Below are positions 44,053 through 53,486 of a stretch of 64,000 nt of DNA, in pieces. This DNA is from JAMWDF01 sp964645405. Its GTDB lineage: Bacteria; Ratteibacteria; UBA8468; B48-G9; DSTR01. A program made the position numbers and the translations under genes. Each line of letters opens with the position of its first letter. The stretch's first letter is position 1. Below the pieces are notes generated by a model, which did no database searches, was not told where the DNA came from, and was given only the letters and a program-made list of their open reading frames with translations. The stretch covers positions 27,667 to 91,666 of the forward strand of contig CAZYCA010000028.1 of assembly GCA_964645405.1 (NCBI GenBank), in the 5' to 3' direction.

Positions 44053-45276
44053 ATGTGGGAAAGAAAACTTTTGTGGCTGGTGGCGGCACTTCTCATTGTG
44101 CTGTTCGGTTTGATTGTGGTAGCCAATAGTGCCTGGATTGTCCCGGAACTACCACTAAAAACAATTCTCTGGAAGACATCCTGGCCTTTGATTCTTTTTA
44201 CTGCTGTGCTTATCATGATTTTCAAGGTGTTAGACTATTACTATCTGCAGCTTCACCAGCAGGTGCACAATCTGGCCAAACTTCACCAGTCCTTAATCCA
44301 TCTTAACACCAATCTCAGTTTAGAACATCGTTGTACTGAAGCTCTCTCTATCCTCATGGAACTTACCAGGGCTGCTAAAGGTCTGTTTTTACTGACGGAT
44401 GAAGCGTTAAAAAAATATACCGCCACGGAGTTTTTCTCCATTACCAGAAGCAACCCCAGACCTTTTTTATTTTCTCACTACCGCTACCAGATCTATTCGC
44501 CCGGCCGCATCTCTGACCAGCACCACCAGCTGGTGGAACAATTGATTAAGAACGACGATTTTACCTCCTTCCCTTCGGTGCTGATTGTGCCCTTTTATAA
44601 TGAAAAAAAAACAATTGCCCTGGCAATCATCGGAAGCAATCACACTGATAGAAAAATTCTTCAGGAATTGAATGCACTTATTTCCATTCTGGTATCCCAT
44701 GTGGTTACTTCCTTTGAAAACTCACTGCTTCATGAGGAGGTCAATGAAAGTTCCATCACTGACCCCTTGACTTCTCTTTATAACCGCCGTTACTTCCGTT
44801 CCCGGTTGAAAACAACTTTTGCGGAAGCCAGAAGAATTGGCTATCCAGTCTCAGTGATGATTTCTGACCTGGACAACTTTAAAAAATACGTAGATGCCTA
44901 TGGTCATCCCCGGGGTGACCTGATTCTGGCTGAGGTTGCCAGTCTGGTGAAAAAAGCTGTCCGCACCAGCGATGTTGTCTGCCGGTTTGGCGGGGATGAG
45001 TTCGCCTATATTCTCCCTTATGCTACTTCAGAAGAAGCAAAAGTTGTGGCTGACCGCGTCAGAAAGGCTATTGCCAGTTCCCGTTTTCAGAATTCCCCGG
45101 AAGACGAACCGGTTTACCTCACCTTGAGTTTGGGCATTGCCAGTTTCCCTCAGCACGGTGAGACAGAAGAAGAATTGTTGAAAGCAGCTGATACTGCCCT
45201 TTTCTGGGCTAAGTCCCAGGGCAAGGATAAAACCATAATTTACCATCAAGTTCTGGAGGTCAACAATGAAGTATAA
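44053..45276 (+). CDS. Membrane-anchored diguanylate cyclase (GAF-like + GGDEF)
   Basis: This 407-residue protein makes cyclic di-GMP. Two transmembrane segments (LWLVAALLIVLFGLIVVA and WPLILFTAVLIMIFKVLDYY) anchor it, a helical linker follows, then a GAF-like sensor domain (about residues 95-225) and a GGDEF domain. The active site is VCRFGGDEFAYILPY, and the substrate segment is ITDPLTSLYNRRYF. No RxxD inhibitory site is obvious five residues before GGDEF. It stands between tilS and an uncharacterised membrane protein whose start overlaps its end by 11 bases. It could tune pilus or surface behaviour. Confidence 0.9.
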   Translation: MWERKLLWLVAALLIVLFGLIVVANSAWIVPELPLKTILWKTSWPLILFTAVLIMIFKVLDYYYLQLHQQVHNLAKLHQSLIHLNTNLSLEHRCTEALSILMELTRAAKGLFLLTDEALKKYTATEFFSITRSNPRPFLFSHYRYQIYSPGRISDQHHQLVEQLIKNDDFTSFPSVLIVPFYNEKKTIALAIIGSNHTDRKILQELNALISILVSHVVTSFENSLLHEEVNESSITDPLTSLYNRRYFRSRLKTTFAEARRIGYPVSVMISDLDNFKKYVDAYGHPRGDLILAEVASLVKKAVRTSDVVCRFGGDEFAYILPYATSEEAKVVADRVRKAIASSRFQNSPEDEPVYLTLSLGIASFPQHGETEEELLKAADTALFWAKSQGKDKTIIYHQVLEVNNEV

Positions 45277-45820
45277 CGGAACAGTCTTCTTTTTGCTGGG
45301 GCTTGCTTTGGTCCTCATTACTGTCAGTACCATTTTTTTCTTTTTTAACAGAAGAAAAGCCTTTGTCTGCCTGATAATCTCTCTCCTTTATCTGGGGGTG
45401 GCTGGCTACTATGCTTACCTGGTGCTAATTTTTCCCCCACCTTTTGAAATCCTGCGTTCTCCTGCCCCTGAAAGTTTGTCACCTGTCCGTGGTTCTTTTC
45501 CCGATCATCCTCAACTGGTAATGAAGGTGAACAACCAGGAGATAGTGGCAGACCCCGATGATGAGTTAACAATCAAGAAGTCTGCTACCATTGAACTTGT
45601 CAGGGTAAACTACAGCCAGTCCAGCCAGCCTCTGAAAGCCAACTTTGTTGGTTTTGTTGCTAACCCTCGTTACAACGATGGTCAGGATATTGGTGTTCCG
45701 ATAACCTACGATAAGATAGATAAAACCAGAGCCGTCAACAGGGCTACTAATCTTTTCAAGGTGGAAATCAGACAGGGCGAGAAAGTTCTCGGCAACGTTT
45801 ACCTTCAGTTTGTGGACTGA
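45266..45820 (+). CDS. Conserved membrane protein of unknown function
   Basis: This 184-residue protein has two N-terminal membrane segments (VFFLLGLALVLITVSTIFFFF and AFVCLIISLLYLGVAGYYAYL) and a soluble C-terminal domain of about 110 residues, probably periplasmic (VMKVNNQEIVADPDDELTI, GKVNYSQSSQ-like, KVEIRQGEKVLGNVYLQF). I recognise no family. Its start overlaps the end of the diguanylate cyclase gene, which suggests a functional link. Confidence 0.65.
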   Translation: MKYNGTVFFLLGLALVLITVSTIFFFFNRRKAFVCLIISLLYLGVAGYYAYLVLIFPPPFEILRSPAPESLSPVRGSFPDHPQLVMKVNNQEIVADPDDELTIKKSATIELVRVNYSQSSQPLKANFVGFVANPRYNDGQDIGVPITYDKIDKTRAVNRATNLFKVEIRQGEKVLGNVYLQFVD

Positions 45821-45841
45821 AAAACCGGACAAATTTTTCTG

Positions 45842-46495
45842 ATGATAACCCGTGGAGTTCTTGTTACTTTTGAAGGTATTGATGGTTGCGGCAAAACTAC
45901 CCAGGCACGTTTTCTTTATCGCTTTCTGAAAAAGAGAAAAATCCCGGTTATCCTTCTGAAAGAACCAGGTGGTACACCTCTCGGTGAAGCAATCCGAAAA
46001 CTTCTCCTGCACAGCCAGCAGATTTCTGCCTGGAGTGAACTTTTTCTTTACCTCGCCAGTCGTGCTCAGCTGGTAGAAGAAGTTGTCCGTCCTGCTCTGG
46101 CGAAAGGCAAAGTGGTTATCCTGGACCGGTACCTGGATTCCACCCTGGCTTATCAGGGATACGGAAGGAAACTACCACTTCCCTTTATCCGGAAAGCCCA
46201 TCACGAATTCCTCGGTACCCTTAAACCAGACCTTACCTTTCTTCTTGATGCCAGGCCAGAAGAACTTTCCAGAATCCTTTCTGCCAAGGGACCTGACCGC
46301 ATGGAAAAAGAATCATTAAGTTTTCAGAAGCGTGTCCGTCGCGGCTATCTAATTTTAGCCCGTGAGAATAAAAATCATGTCTGCGTCATCCGGCGGCAGG
46401 ATATAAAACGCACCAGAGAAAAAATTCTGAGAGAGTGGGAAAAATTTTTCCAGAAAGTAAGAAGCGAGAAGCACCATGACTGTCGAGCAGATTAA
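45842..46495 (+). CDS. tmk: Thymidylate kinase
   Basis: Tmk phosphorylates dTMP to dTDP. The P-loop is VTFEGIDGCGKTTQARFL, the dTMP-binding segment is LDRYLDSTLAYQGYGRKL, and the DR(Y/H) and lid regions follow. The 217-residue length is usual. Its end overlaps holB by 20 bases, a pairing common in bacteria. Confidence 0.95.
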   Translation: MITRGVLVTFEGIDGCGKTTQARFLYRFLKKRKIPVILLKEPGGTPLGEAIRKLLLHSQQISAWSELFLYLASRAQLVEEVVRPALAKGKVVILDRYLDSTLAYQGYGRKLPLPFIRKAHHEFLGTLKPDLTFLLDARPEELSRILSAKGPDRMEKESLSFQKRVRRGYLILARENKNHVCVIRRQDIKRTREKILREWEKFFQKVRSEKHHDCRAD

Positions 46496-47327
46496 AACTC
46501 TTCTTTTACAGGCAGAAAAAAAGGGAAGACTTGCCAGTTCCTATCTTTTGACCGGGGGAACTCCTGCCTTAAGAGAAGATGTGGCCAGTTTTTTCTCTCA
46601 ACTTCTGGTCTGCGCAAAAACTGATAACAAACCCTGCGGTAAATGCCCTCACTGTCGCCAGGTGAGTAAAAATCTTCATCCTGATATCCAGTGGATTATT
46701 CCCGAAAAAGGGAACCTGGGAATTGATGAAGTGAGAAAAGTAAAGGAAGAGATTTACCTGAAACCATTTTCCGGGGGCAGAAAAGCTTACCTCTTTTTCA
46801 TAGATTATATGAAAGAGGAAGCTGCTAATTCCTTTCTGAAAATCCTGGAGGAGCCCCCTTTTTACGGATTCATAGTTATCATCACCGCCAACATCCATAA
46901 TTTTCTTCCTACCATTGTCTCCCGCTGCCAGCAATTGAAAATAAACTTTGCCCTGCCAGAACAAAATAAAGCTATGAAGGAAAGCTGGAAATTCTGTCTT
47001 TCTCTTCTTACCAGTTTACAGGAAAATCAGTTTCAGAATTTCTTTGACCGGATGGATACTCTGGTGAAAAATCTTGACAGAAACGAAGTGGAAAAATGGC
47101 TGGAGAATATTCTCTGGTTGTTCCGGGACCAGCTTCTCAGGGATAAAAAGGTAAGAGAAGATTTATTGGTCAGCGATGAAACCTGTGATATACTAAAAGG
47201 AAGAAGTAATCTCCTGGAAAAGACCGAGCTTGTTCTGGAGATGAAACAGAAAGTGCGGTTAAATATTAATCTGCGCATAGCGCTGGAGTACCTTTTTGCT
47301 GAGTTGATGTGGTCAGCACCAGGTTAA
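46476..47327 (+). CDS. holB: DNA polymerase III delta-prime subunit
   Basis: This 283-residue protein matches delta-prime: a zinc-finger CAKTDNKPCGKCPHCRQV, HPDIQWIIPEKGNLGIDEVR, AYLFFIDYMKEEAANSFLKI then LEEPP, and FLPTIVSRCQQLKINF. As in delta-prime, the Walker A region (LLTGGTPALREDVA) lacks a functional GKT, so it should not hydrolyse ATP. It opens the clamp with delta in the clamp loader. It is coupled to tmk and precedes tRNA-Leu. Confidence 0.93.
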   Translation: MTVEQIKTLLLQAEKKGRLASSYLLTGGTPALREDVASFFSQLLVCAKTDNKPCGKCPHCRQVSKNLHPDIQWIIPEKGNLGIDEVRKVKEEIYLKPFSGGRKAYLFFIDYMKEEAANSFLKILEEPPFYGFIVIITANIHNFLPTIVSRCQQLKINFALPEQNKAMKESWKFCLSLLTSLQENQFQNFFDRMDTLVKNLDRNEVEKWLENILWLFRDQLLRDKKVREDLLVSDETCDILKGRSNLLEKTELVLEMKQKVRLNINLRIALEYLFAELMWSAPG

Positions 47328-47339
47328 GTTATAACTTGT

Positions 47340-47423
47340 GCCGAAGTGGCGGAACTGGCAGACGCGCTAGGTTCAGGACCTAGTGGAGGAAACTCCGTTG
47401 GGGTTCGACTCCCCACTTCGGCA
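47340..47423 (+). tRNA. tRNA-Leu (anticodon CAG)
   Basis: The acceptor stem GCCGAAG pairs with CTTCGGC, the anticodon loop TTCAGGA sits in stem CTAGG/CCTAG with anticodon CAG, and a long variable arm (GTGGAGGAAACTCCGTT) identifies leucine. The T arm GGGTTCGACTCCC is standard. CCA is not encoded. Confidence 0.95.
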
Positions 47424-47428
47424 CTGCC

Positions 47429-48787
47429 CTATTTTTCAGGAAAACGAACAGGTAGTTTTACCAGAAAGGTAGCACCTTTGCCCGGTTGCGAATGAACCTG
47501 GATTGTTCCTCCGTGTTCCTTGACTACCTTCTGCGCAATTGCCAGACCAAAACCAGTGCCCCGGGCACCTTTGGTGGAATAGAAGATATCAAAAATTTTA
47601 TCCTGTAGTTGAGGCTGGATACCACAGCCATTATCTTTTACCCAGAGATGTACCATGCTTTCTTCAGGATAGTACTTTGTACCAATCAAGATTAAACCTT
47701 TCCCTTCCTCCACTGCCTCCAGGGCATTGAAAAGAAGGTTGCTGATTAGTCTTTCCATACGCCATGGGTCAAGCAGCATCACAGGCACATTTTCATCTAA
47801 CTGCTGTTTCAGTTTTACCTTTTTCTCCCTGCATCTTTCCTTCAGACTGGCTACTGTATCGGCTAAAAGGTCGTTCAACCTGGTGGGTTTAAGGTCAGGT
47901 TCTCTTTGCCGGGAGAAGTCCACCATAGCCAGTACCAGTTCTTTCATCCTTTCATAACTGCGCCGGACAATAGAATATCCTAAGTTGATTGTTTTCTGCT
48001 TTTTCTCCTTCAATCCCAAATCCAGAAGCTGTAATCCACCTTCCAGGTTGGTAAGGATATTTCTGATATCGTGGGAAAGTCCAGCCATGGTCTCACCCAC
48101 TGCCACCAGTTGTTTATCCCGCAGAATCTGCTGGTGCAGTTTCATATTACTCAACATAAAACCCACCACTGCGGCTGCCGCTACAGCCAGGCTGATTTCA
48201 TGAGGACGAAAGGTTTTCTCCTGCTGCCTGCCAATAAGTAAGATGCCAAACTGTTCTGAAGTGGAACGAAGGGGAACAGAAACGAATGCATACAGGCGGC
48301 CGTCAATTTCTATGTTCTCATGAAGAAACTCACCAACCCGGGCAAGGTCTTCTGCCGCTATTTTATCTAAAGCAGGGAAATGTTTACCCTGGTCCCCGGG
48401 ATAACGAAAAACCAGTGTGAGATTGTTTCCGGTTGATTTGTGGTAGACCAGGACAAAATCAGGTTGCAGAAACTGGACAGTACGTCTTCCGAGAATTTCC
48501 ATCAGGGTGAGCTCGTTTTCCAGACTGGCTACCTCCTCTGCCAGGTTCTGGACAAAAAGCATCTCGCTGAAAAAGGCAAACAGTCCCTTCTCCGCATCCG
48601 CTGCCTCTTCAATCAAGGTGTCCACAAAACCATCAACAGTGGAGACCACTTCCTTTTTGGAAGGATCCTTTTCCCATTTCCTTTTCAGCTCGCTCAAGCG
48701 GTCACACATAAAGGAAAAGGGAAGTGTTACCGGTTTGGCTATACTTTCCACTGCCTTTTTTATTTTTTCAGATGTTTTCTTAGCCAT
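47429..48787 (-). CDS. Soluble GAF-domain sensor histidine kinase
   Basis: This 452-residue protein lacks membrane segments. A helical N-terminus (about 1-90) is followed by a GAF-like domain (about 95-225, ending IGILLIGRQQ-like strand and AAAVVGFML). Then comes the H-box LSHDIRNILTNLEGGLQLL and the HATPase domain: N-box NLLFNALEAVEEG, G1 DNGCGIQ, and G2 KGARGTGFGLAIAQKVVKEHG. It should autophosphorylate on the His in LSHDI. No response regulator is adjacent. It lies between a tRNA-Leu on the other strand and tRNA-Val upstream on its own strand, so it may be co-transcribed with the tRNA. Confidence 0.9.
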   Translation of the reverse strand: MAKKTSEKIKKAVESIAKPVTLPFSFMCDRLSELKRKWEKDPSKKEVVSTVDGFVDTLIEEAADAEKGLFAFFSEMLFVQNLAEEVASLENELTLMEILGRRTVQFLQPDFVLVYHKSTGNNLTLVFRYPGDQGKHFPALDKIAAEDLARVGEFLHENIEIDGRLYAFVSVPLRSTSEQFGILLIGRQQEKTFRPHEISLAVAAAAVVGFMLSNMKLHQQILRDKQLVAVGETMAGLSHDIRNILTNLEGGLQLLDLGLKEKKQKTINLGYSIVRRSYERMKELVLAMVDFSRQREPDLKPTRLNDLLADTVASLKERCREKKVKLKQQLDENVPVMLLDPWRMERLISNLLFNALEAVEEGKGLILIGTKYYPEESMVHLWVKDNGCGIQPQLQDKIFDIFYSTKGARGTGFGLAIAQKVVKEHGGTIQVHSQPGKGATFLVKLPVRFPEK

Positions 48788-48807
48788 ATCTTATCAACCA
48801 GAGGAAA

Positions 48808-48880
48808 TGGGCGGTACAGGACTTGAACCTGTGACCTCCTCCGTGTGAGGGAGGCGCTCTATCCACTGAGCCAACCGCCC
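48808..48880 (-). tRNA. tRNA-Val (anticodon CAC)
   Basis: Read on the minus strand, the acceptor GGGCGGT pairs with ACCGCCC, with discriminator A. The D arm carries GGCTCAGTGGATAGAGC, the anticodon loop CTCACAC lies in stem CCTCC/GGAGG, and the T arm is GGTTCAAGTCC-like. The anticodon is CAC for valine. CCA is not encoded. Confidence 0.95.
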
Positions 48881-48940
48881 GAATTTTTGTCAGAATAGTT
48901 TAACCTGAGCGAGAAAAACTGTAAAACTGACAGGCAAATT

Positions 48941-49999
48941 TCAGCCTTTCCAAAGCAGACGCAAACTAACGGTATAAGGTGGCTGGAGAATCCCTTTTTC
49001 TGTTATAAATCCTGTAATCAATCTGCCTGGTGTGATATCAAAAGCTGGATTGTAAACGCTTATGTTTTCCGGTGCTACCAGCCTTCCGGCAAAACAGGTC
49101 ACTTCTTCAGCATTTCTTTCTTCTACAGGTATAGCTTTACCATCAGAAAGATGGAGATGAAAAGTGGAAAGTGGTGCCGCAACATAGAAAGGAATATGAT
49201 GGTACTTACAGCTTACTGCCAGTCCGTAGGTACCAATTTTGTTCGCGGTATCACCATTTCTGGCAATACGGTCTGCACCAACTACCACCAGGTTTACTTT
49301 CCCCTGGGCCATCAAAAAGGACGCTACATTATCACAAATCAGAGTACAGGGAATTCCTGCCTTTTTCAATTCGTAGGCTGTCAATCTGGCACCCTGCAGT
49401 ACCGGTCTTGTCTCATCAACATAGACATGAAACTTTATACCTTTTCTCCAGGCAGAGTAAAAGACTGCCAGTGCTGTTCCGTATCCTGAAGTGGCCAGCC
49501 CTCCGGCATTGCAATGGGTGAGAACATTAAAACCAGAACTGATAAGACTGTAGCCATGCTCACCTATTTCCCAGCATGCTTTCATATCTTCCTCGTAAAT
49601 AGCAGTGGCTTCAGCAAGAAGATGGCTGTAAAGTTCTTCTGAATTTACTGCCGACCGGGAGAGAACTTTTTCCATCCGCTGGAGTGCAAAAAAAAGGTTA
49701 TAGGCTGTGGGTCTGGCCTGACGCAGCAAACGAATCGCTTTCCGGACTGCTTCTCTTTGTCTGCAGAGACCGGCTTTCCGGTAACGTCTGGCTTCCAGTA
49801 CCACACCGTAACCAGCTGCCACTCCAATCGCCGGTGCACCGCGCACCTGAAGTGAACGAATTGCCTGGTGAACATGTCTGGCAGTAGTCAGTTTTACTAC
49901 CTTCTCCTGCCGTGGCAAAAGGCGCTGGTCCAGAAGATAAAGAGATTCTTTTTCCCACCAGAGTGTCCTTACAGGTACAGCCGGAAGTGACATTTTCAT
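48941..49999 (-). CDS. mtnA: S-methyl-5-thioribose-1-phosphate isomerase
   Basis: MtnA isomerises methylthioribose-1-phosphate in methionine salvage; eIF2B-like homologues share its fold. The 352-residue protein has ALQVRGAPAIGVAAGYGV-like IRSLQVRGAPAIGVAAGYG, the catalytic Cys in THCNAGGLATSGYGTAL and the Asp in VVGADRIARNGDTANKIGTY. The start at 49999 is followed by a second in-frame Met two codons on. It is downstream of dnaE. The other salvage genes are absent from the window, so a related ribose-1,5-bisphosphate-like role cannot be ruled out. Confidence 0.93.
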   Translation of the reverse strand: MKMSLPAVPVRTLWWEKESLYLLDQRLLPRQEKVVKLTTARHVHQAIRSLQVRGAPAIGVAAGYGVVLEARRYRKAGLCRQREAVRKAIRLLRQARPTAYNLFFALQRMEKVLSRSAVNSEELYSHLLAEATAIYEEDMKACWEIGEHGYSLISSGFNVLTHCNAGGLATSGYGTALAVFYSAWRKGIKFHVYVDETRPVLQGARLTAYELKKAGIPCTLICDNVASFLMAQGKVNLVVVGADRIARNGDTANKIGTYGLAVSCKYHHIPFYVAAPLSTFHLHLSDGKAIPVEERNAEEVTCFAGRLVAPENISVYNPAFDITPGRLITGFITEKGILQPPYTVSLRLLWKG

Positions 50000-50018
50000 A
50001 TTCCCCCTGGTTTAAGAA

Positions 50019-53000
50019 CTAAGCTACCCGGACACAGTTTTCTCCTAACAGAGACCTTAATTCTTCCACCAGCTCCAGTGTGGGATTGACACTCATGTTC
50101 CTGGAACGGATTTTGACACTGCCGCATCTCGGTTGAACCAGGTAAAAATAAAGAGGGCAGCTTCCCCGGTGCTTCAGACAGACCTGCCGGATGGCTTCCA
50201 ATTTTTCTTTGACTACAGGAAGGGTTAATTTTATTTCCACCTCATTCTTTACCTTCTCCGCAACAGTATTAACGGTGGCAACATCTTCACCTACCATCTT
50301 GGCAGATTCCCCGCGATGTTCTATCCTTCCCTTAACAAAGATGATGGCGTTGACCCGGAGCAAACTGGAAAAGTTTTCAAAAACTTTTGGGTAGAAAACA
50401 ACCTCCAGTTTCCCGCCGATGTCTTCCAGTTCCGCCACTGCCATACGTTCTCCCTTTCTGGTACTGATCCTTCGGAGAGAACTTACAATCCCCCCTACCC
50501 AGAGACAACTTCCTTCTTTCACCTGTGCTGCCTGAGAAAGGGAAACTGGACAGTACATCTGAATCAGTGGCAGGGTCTTGTCCAGAGGATGCCCGGTAAG
50601 ATAAACCCCTAACATTTCTTTTTCATAGGCAAGAAGTTTGGTCTCCGACCACTCAGGAAGACTTCTGATAACCTGGTGGCTGACAGGCGGAACCACCCGG
50701 GATTCCGCACCAGCAAAAATCACCATCTGGCTGCCAGACTTTAATTTCTGAACCTGGCTGCCGTGCTCCACCGCATCATCTATCAGGGCAAAAAGCTGGG
50801 AACGAGGTATCTCCAGGAAATCAAAGGCACCAGCCTTAATCAAACTTTCTATCACCTTTCTGTTTGCCAGGCGCAAATCAACCCTTTCGCAAAAATCAAA
50901 GAGAGACTTAAACGGACCTTCTTTTCTCGCCTGCACAATAGACCTGATGGCTCCAGAACCGACATTCTTCACTGAAGAAAGACCGAATAAGATGTCATTA
51001 CCTAAAATCCTGAATTTTTCTCCACTCTCCTCCACATCAGGCGGTAGAATCCAGATATTCATTCGTTCACATTCCGCGATGTATTCTGCCACTTTCTCAG
51101 GGTTACCTATTTCACTGTTAAGCAATGCTGTCATGAACTCTAATGGATAATTGGCTTTCAGATATGCTGTCTGATAGGAAAGCAGAGCATAGCCAGTGCT
51201 GTGAGATTTATTAAAACCATAACCGGCAAATTTTTCCACCTGGGTGAAAACCTTCTCCGCTATCTTTTCCGGTACGCCTTTCTTCCGGGCACCGCTGATG
51301 AAGCTTGTTTTCAACTTCTCCATCTCTTCCTGGTCTTTCTTGCTCATCGCCTTTCGTAAATGGTCAGCCTCAGCCATAGTGAAATTACTGAACTGATGAG
51401 CAATCTGCATCGCCTGTTCCTGATAGACAATGACACCATAGGTGCTTTTCAAGATTGGTTCCAGAAGAGGATGGTCGTATTCCACCAGGGAAGGGTCCTT
51501 CCTCCTTTGAATGTAGGTAGCCAGTGTTCCACTTTTCATCACCCCTGGCCGGTATAAAGCCAGAACTGCTATCAGGTCCTCAAACTTCTCCGGTCTTATC
51601 TGCCTCAACACATCCTGCATACCCTTGCTTTCCAGCTGGAAAATTCCTGACGATTCACCCCGGGAGAGAAGCTGGTAGGTTTTCTGGTCATCTAAAGGAA
51701 AATCTTGTATAACTACCCCTTTATGCTTTTTCACCAGCTGGATTGTTTCTTCGATCACAGATAGAGTCTTCAAACCAAGCAAGTCCACTTTCAGTAACCC
51801 TACCCTGGCTACCTGGTTCATATCAAACTGGGTCGCTATCCCTCCCGCAGCATTCTTGAACAGCGGCACACACTCCGAGACAGGTCTATCAGTAATCACC
51901 ACACCTGCTGCATGGATGGAGGCATGTCTGGCCAGTCCCTCCAGTTTCAGTGATATTTCAAAAAGTTTCTTCATCCTGGTATCGGTTTCTATCAGATTCC
52001 TGATTTCGCTGTTATGCTGCAATTCCATTTTCAAACTGGTTCCTGGTTCTGAAGAAATCAATTTAGTGAGACGGTCAAGTTCACTGAAACTGATATTCAA
52101 CGCCCGGCCAACATCCTTGACCACAGCCCGGGCACCCATAGTGCCAAAGGTACCTATCTGAGCCACATTGTTTGCCCCGTATTTATTTTTTAAATACTGG
52201 ATGATTTCCTCTCTCCGGTAATCACAAAAATCCACGTCAATATCAGGAAGACTGATACGGTCCGGATTGAGAAAACGTTCAAAAAAGAGGTTATACTTCA
52301 AGGGATTAATCTCCGTAATACCCAGGAGATAAGAAACAAGACTACCTACTGCGGAACCACGACCGGGTCCTACCCTTATTCCTCGTTTTCTGGCTTCCTG
52401 TACAAAGTCCTGAATAATTAAAAAGTAACTGGGAAAACCCATCTGGATAATTGTTTTCACTTCGTAACGGGCTCGTTCCACAATTTCATTGCTGGCTACC
52501 TTTTCTAAAGAACCGTCCCAGTCAATCCCGAACTCCTTCTTTAGCGCCTGCTGTACCTGCTTCACCAGATAAACCTCCGGGGTATCACCATTCGGTGGTT
52601 GAAAAACAGGCAGATGATAGGTGTCAAAATCCATCTTCACGGCACACCTTTCTGCAATCTCACAGGTATGATGTAAAGCTTCCGGGACCTCAGCAAACCC
52701 GAGTCTCATTTCTTCTGGTGATTTGAAATAAAACTGGTCCGTGGGGAATTTAAAATGGCGGGGGTCATCAAGATTGGTACCGGTTTGAATACAGAGGAGA
52801 ATTTCATGGGCCATGGCATCCTCCTGCCGGAGATAATGGCAGTCATTGGTAGCCACCAGTTTCCCACCCTGCCTTTTCCCCAGTTCTATAAGTAACCGGT
52901 TCACCTGACGCTGCTGAGACATACCATTGTCCATCAGTTCCAGGTAGACATTGTCTTTACCCATAATCTCCTGGTAACGACCTAAAATCTCCATAGCCTT

Positions 53001-53462
53001 CTGCATCTCATCCTTTAGAAGACAGGTGGCAATCTCTCCTTTCAGGCATCCTGTCAGAAGAATTAATCCCCTGTTGTGCCGGGTGAGAAGCTCATAATCA
53101 ATCCTCGGCCGATAATAAAATCCTTCCAGGTAGGAGGCAGTGGAAAGCTGTAAAAGATTGCGATAGCCGGATTCGTCCTCAGCCAGAAGCGTCAGATGAA
53201 AAGAAGAATCCTTACTGCTGGCAGGACCTATCTCCTTTCGGTTTTTAGGTGCCAGATACATTTCACAACCAATGATGGGTTTGACACCGTGTTTCACCGC
53301 TTCCTGGTAAAAATCAACTACACCGTGAAGATTACCATGGTCGGTAATAGCCAGAGCTGACATACCATACTGCCTGGCCAGTCGGGTTACCTCCTCCATG
53401 CGGCACATTCCATCCAGGAGGCTATACTCGGTATGAAGATGCAGATGGACAAAATCACTCAT
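50019..53462 (-). CDS. dnaE: DNA polymerase III alpha subunit
   Basis: The replicative polymerase catalytic subunit, 1147 residues. The N-terminal PHP domain carries HLHLHTEYSLLDGM, ALAITDHGNLHGVVDF and IIGCEMY. The polymerase acidic triad includes LPDIDVDFCDYRREEI. Later segments are GYGFNKSHSTGYALLSYQTA (finger/thumb) and ADHLRKAMSKKDQEEM. The C-terminal OB domain starts SCLWVGGIVSSLRRISTRKG. The PHP metal-binding residues look intact, suggesting a proofreading-type PHP; no separate exonuclease gene is in this window. It is the DnaE1 form. Confidence 0.97.
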   Translation of the reverse strand: MSDFVHLHLHTEYSLLDGMCRMEEVTRLARQYGMSALAITDHGNLHGVVDFYQEAVKHGVKPIIGCEMYLAPKNRKEIGPASSKDSSFHLTLLAEDESGYRNLLQLSTASYLEGFYYRPRIDYELLTRHNRGLILLTGCLKGEIATCLLKDEMQKAMEILGRYQEIMGKDNVYLELMDNGMSQQRQVNRLLIELGKRQGGKLVATNDCHYLRQEDAMAHEILLCIQTGTNLDDPRHFKFPTDQFYFKSPEEMRLGFAEVPEALHHTCEIAERCAVKMDFDTYHLPVFQPPNGDTPEVYLVKQVQQALKKEFGIDWDGSLEKVASNEIVERARYEVKTIIQMGFPSYFLIIQDFVQEARKRGIRVGPGRGSAVGSLVSYLLGITEINPLKYNLFFERFLNPDRISLPDIDVDFCDYRREEIIQYLKNKYGANNVAQIGTFGTMGARAVVKDVGRALNISFSELDRLTKLISSEPGTSLKMELQHNSEIRNLIETDTRMKKLFEISLKLEGLARHASIHAAGVVITDRPVSECVPLFKNAAGGIATQFDMNQVARVGLLKVDLLGLKTLSVIEETIQLVKKHKGVVIQDFPLDDQKTYQLLSRGESSGIFQLESKGMQDVLRQIRPEKFEDLIAVLALYRPGVMKSGTLATYIQRRKDPSLVEYDHPLLEPILKSTYGVIVYQEQAMQIAHQFSNFTMAEADHLRKAMSKKDQEEMEKLKTSFISGARKKGVPEKIAEKVFTQVEKFAGYGFNKSHSTGYALLSYQTAYLKANYPLEFMTALLNSEIGNPEKVAEYIAECERMNIWILPPDVEESGEKFRILGNDILFGLSSVKNVGSGAIRSIVQARKEGPFKSLFDFCERVDLRLANRKVIESLIKAGAFDFLEIPRSQLFALIDDAVEHGSQVQKLKSGSQMVIFAGAESRVVPPVSHQVIRSLPEWSETKLLAYEKEMLGVYLTGHPLDKTLPLIQMYCPVSLSQAAQVKEGSCLWVGGIVSSLRRISTRKGERMAVAELEDIGGKLEVVFYPKVFENFSSLLRVNAIIFVKGRIEHRGESAKMVGEDVATVNTVAEKVKNEVEIKLTLPVVKEKLEAIRQVCLKHRGSCPLYFYLVQPRCGSVKIRSRNMSVNPTLELVEELRSLLGENCVRVA

Positions 53463-53486
53463 AGGATTTCCCGCTTTAATGCCACT

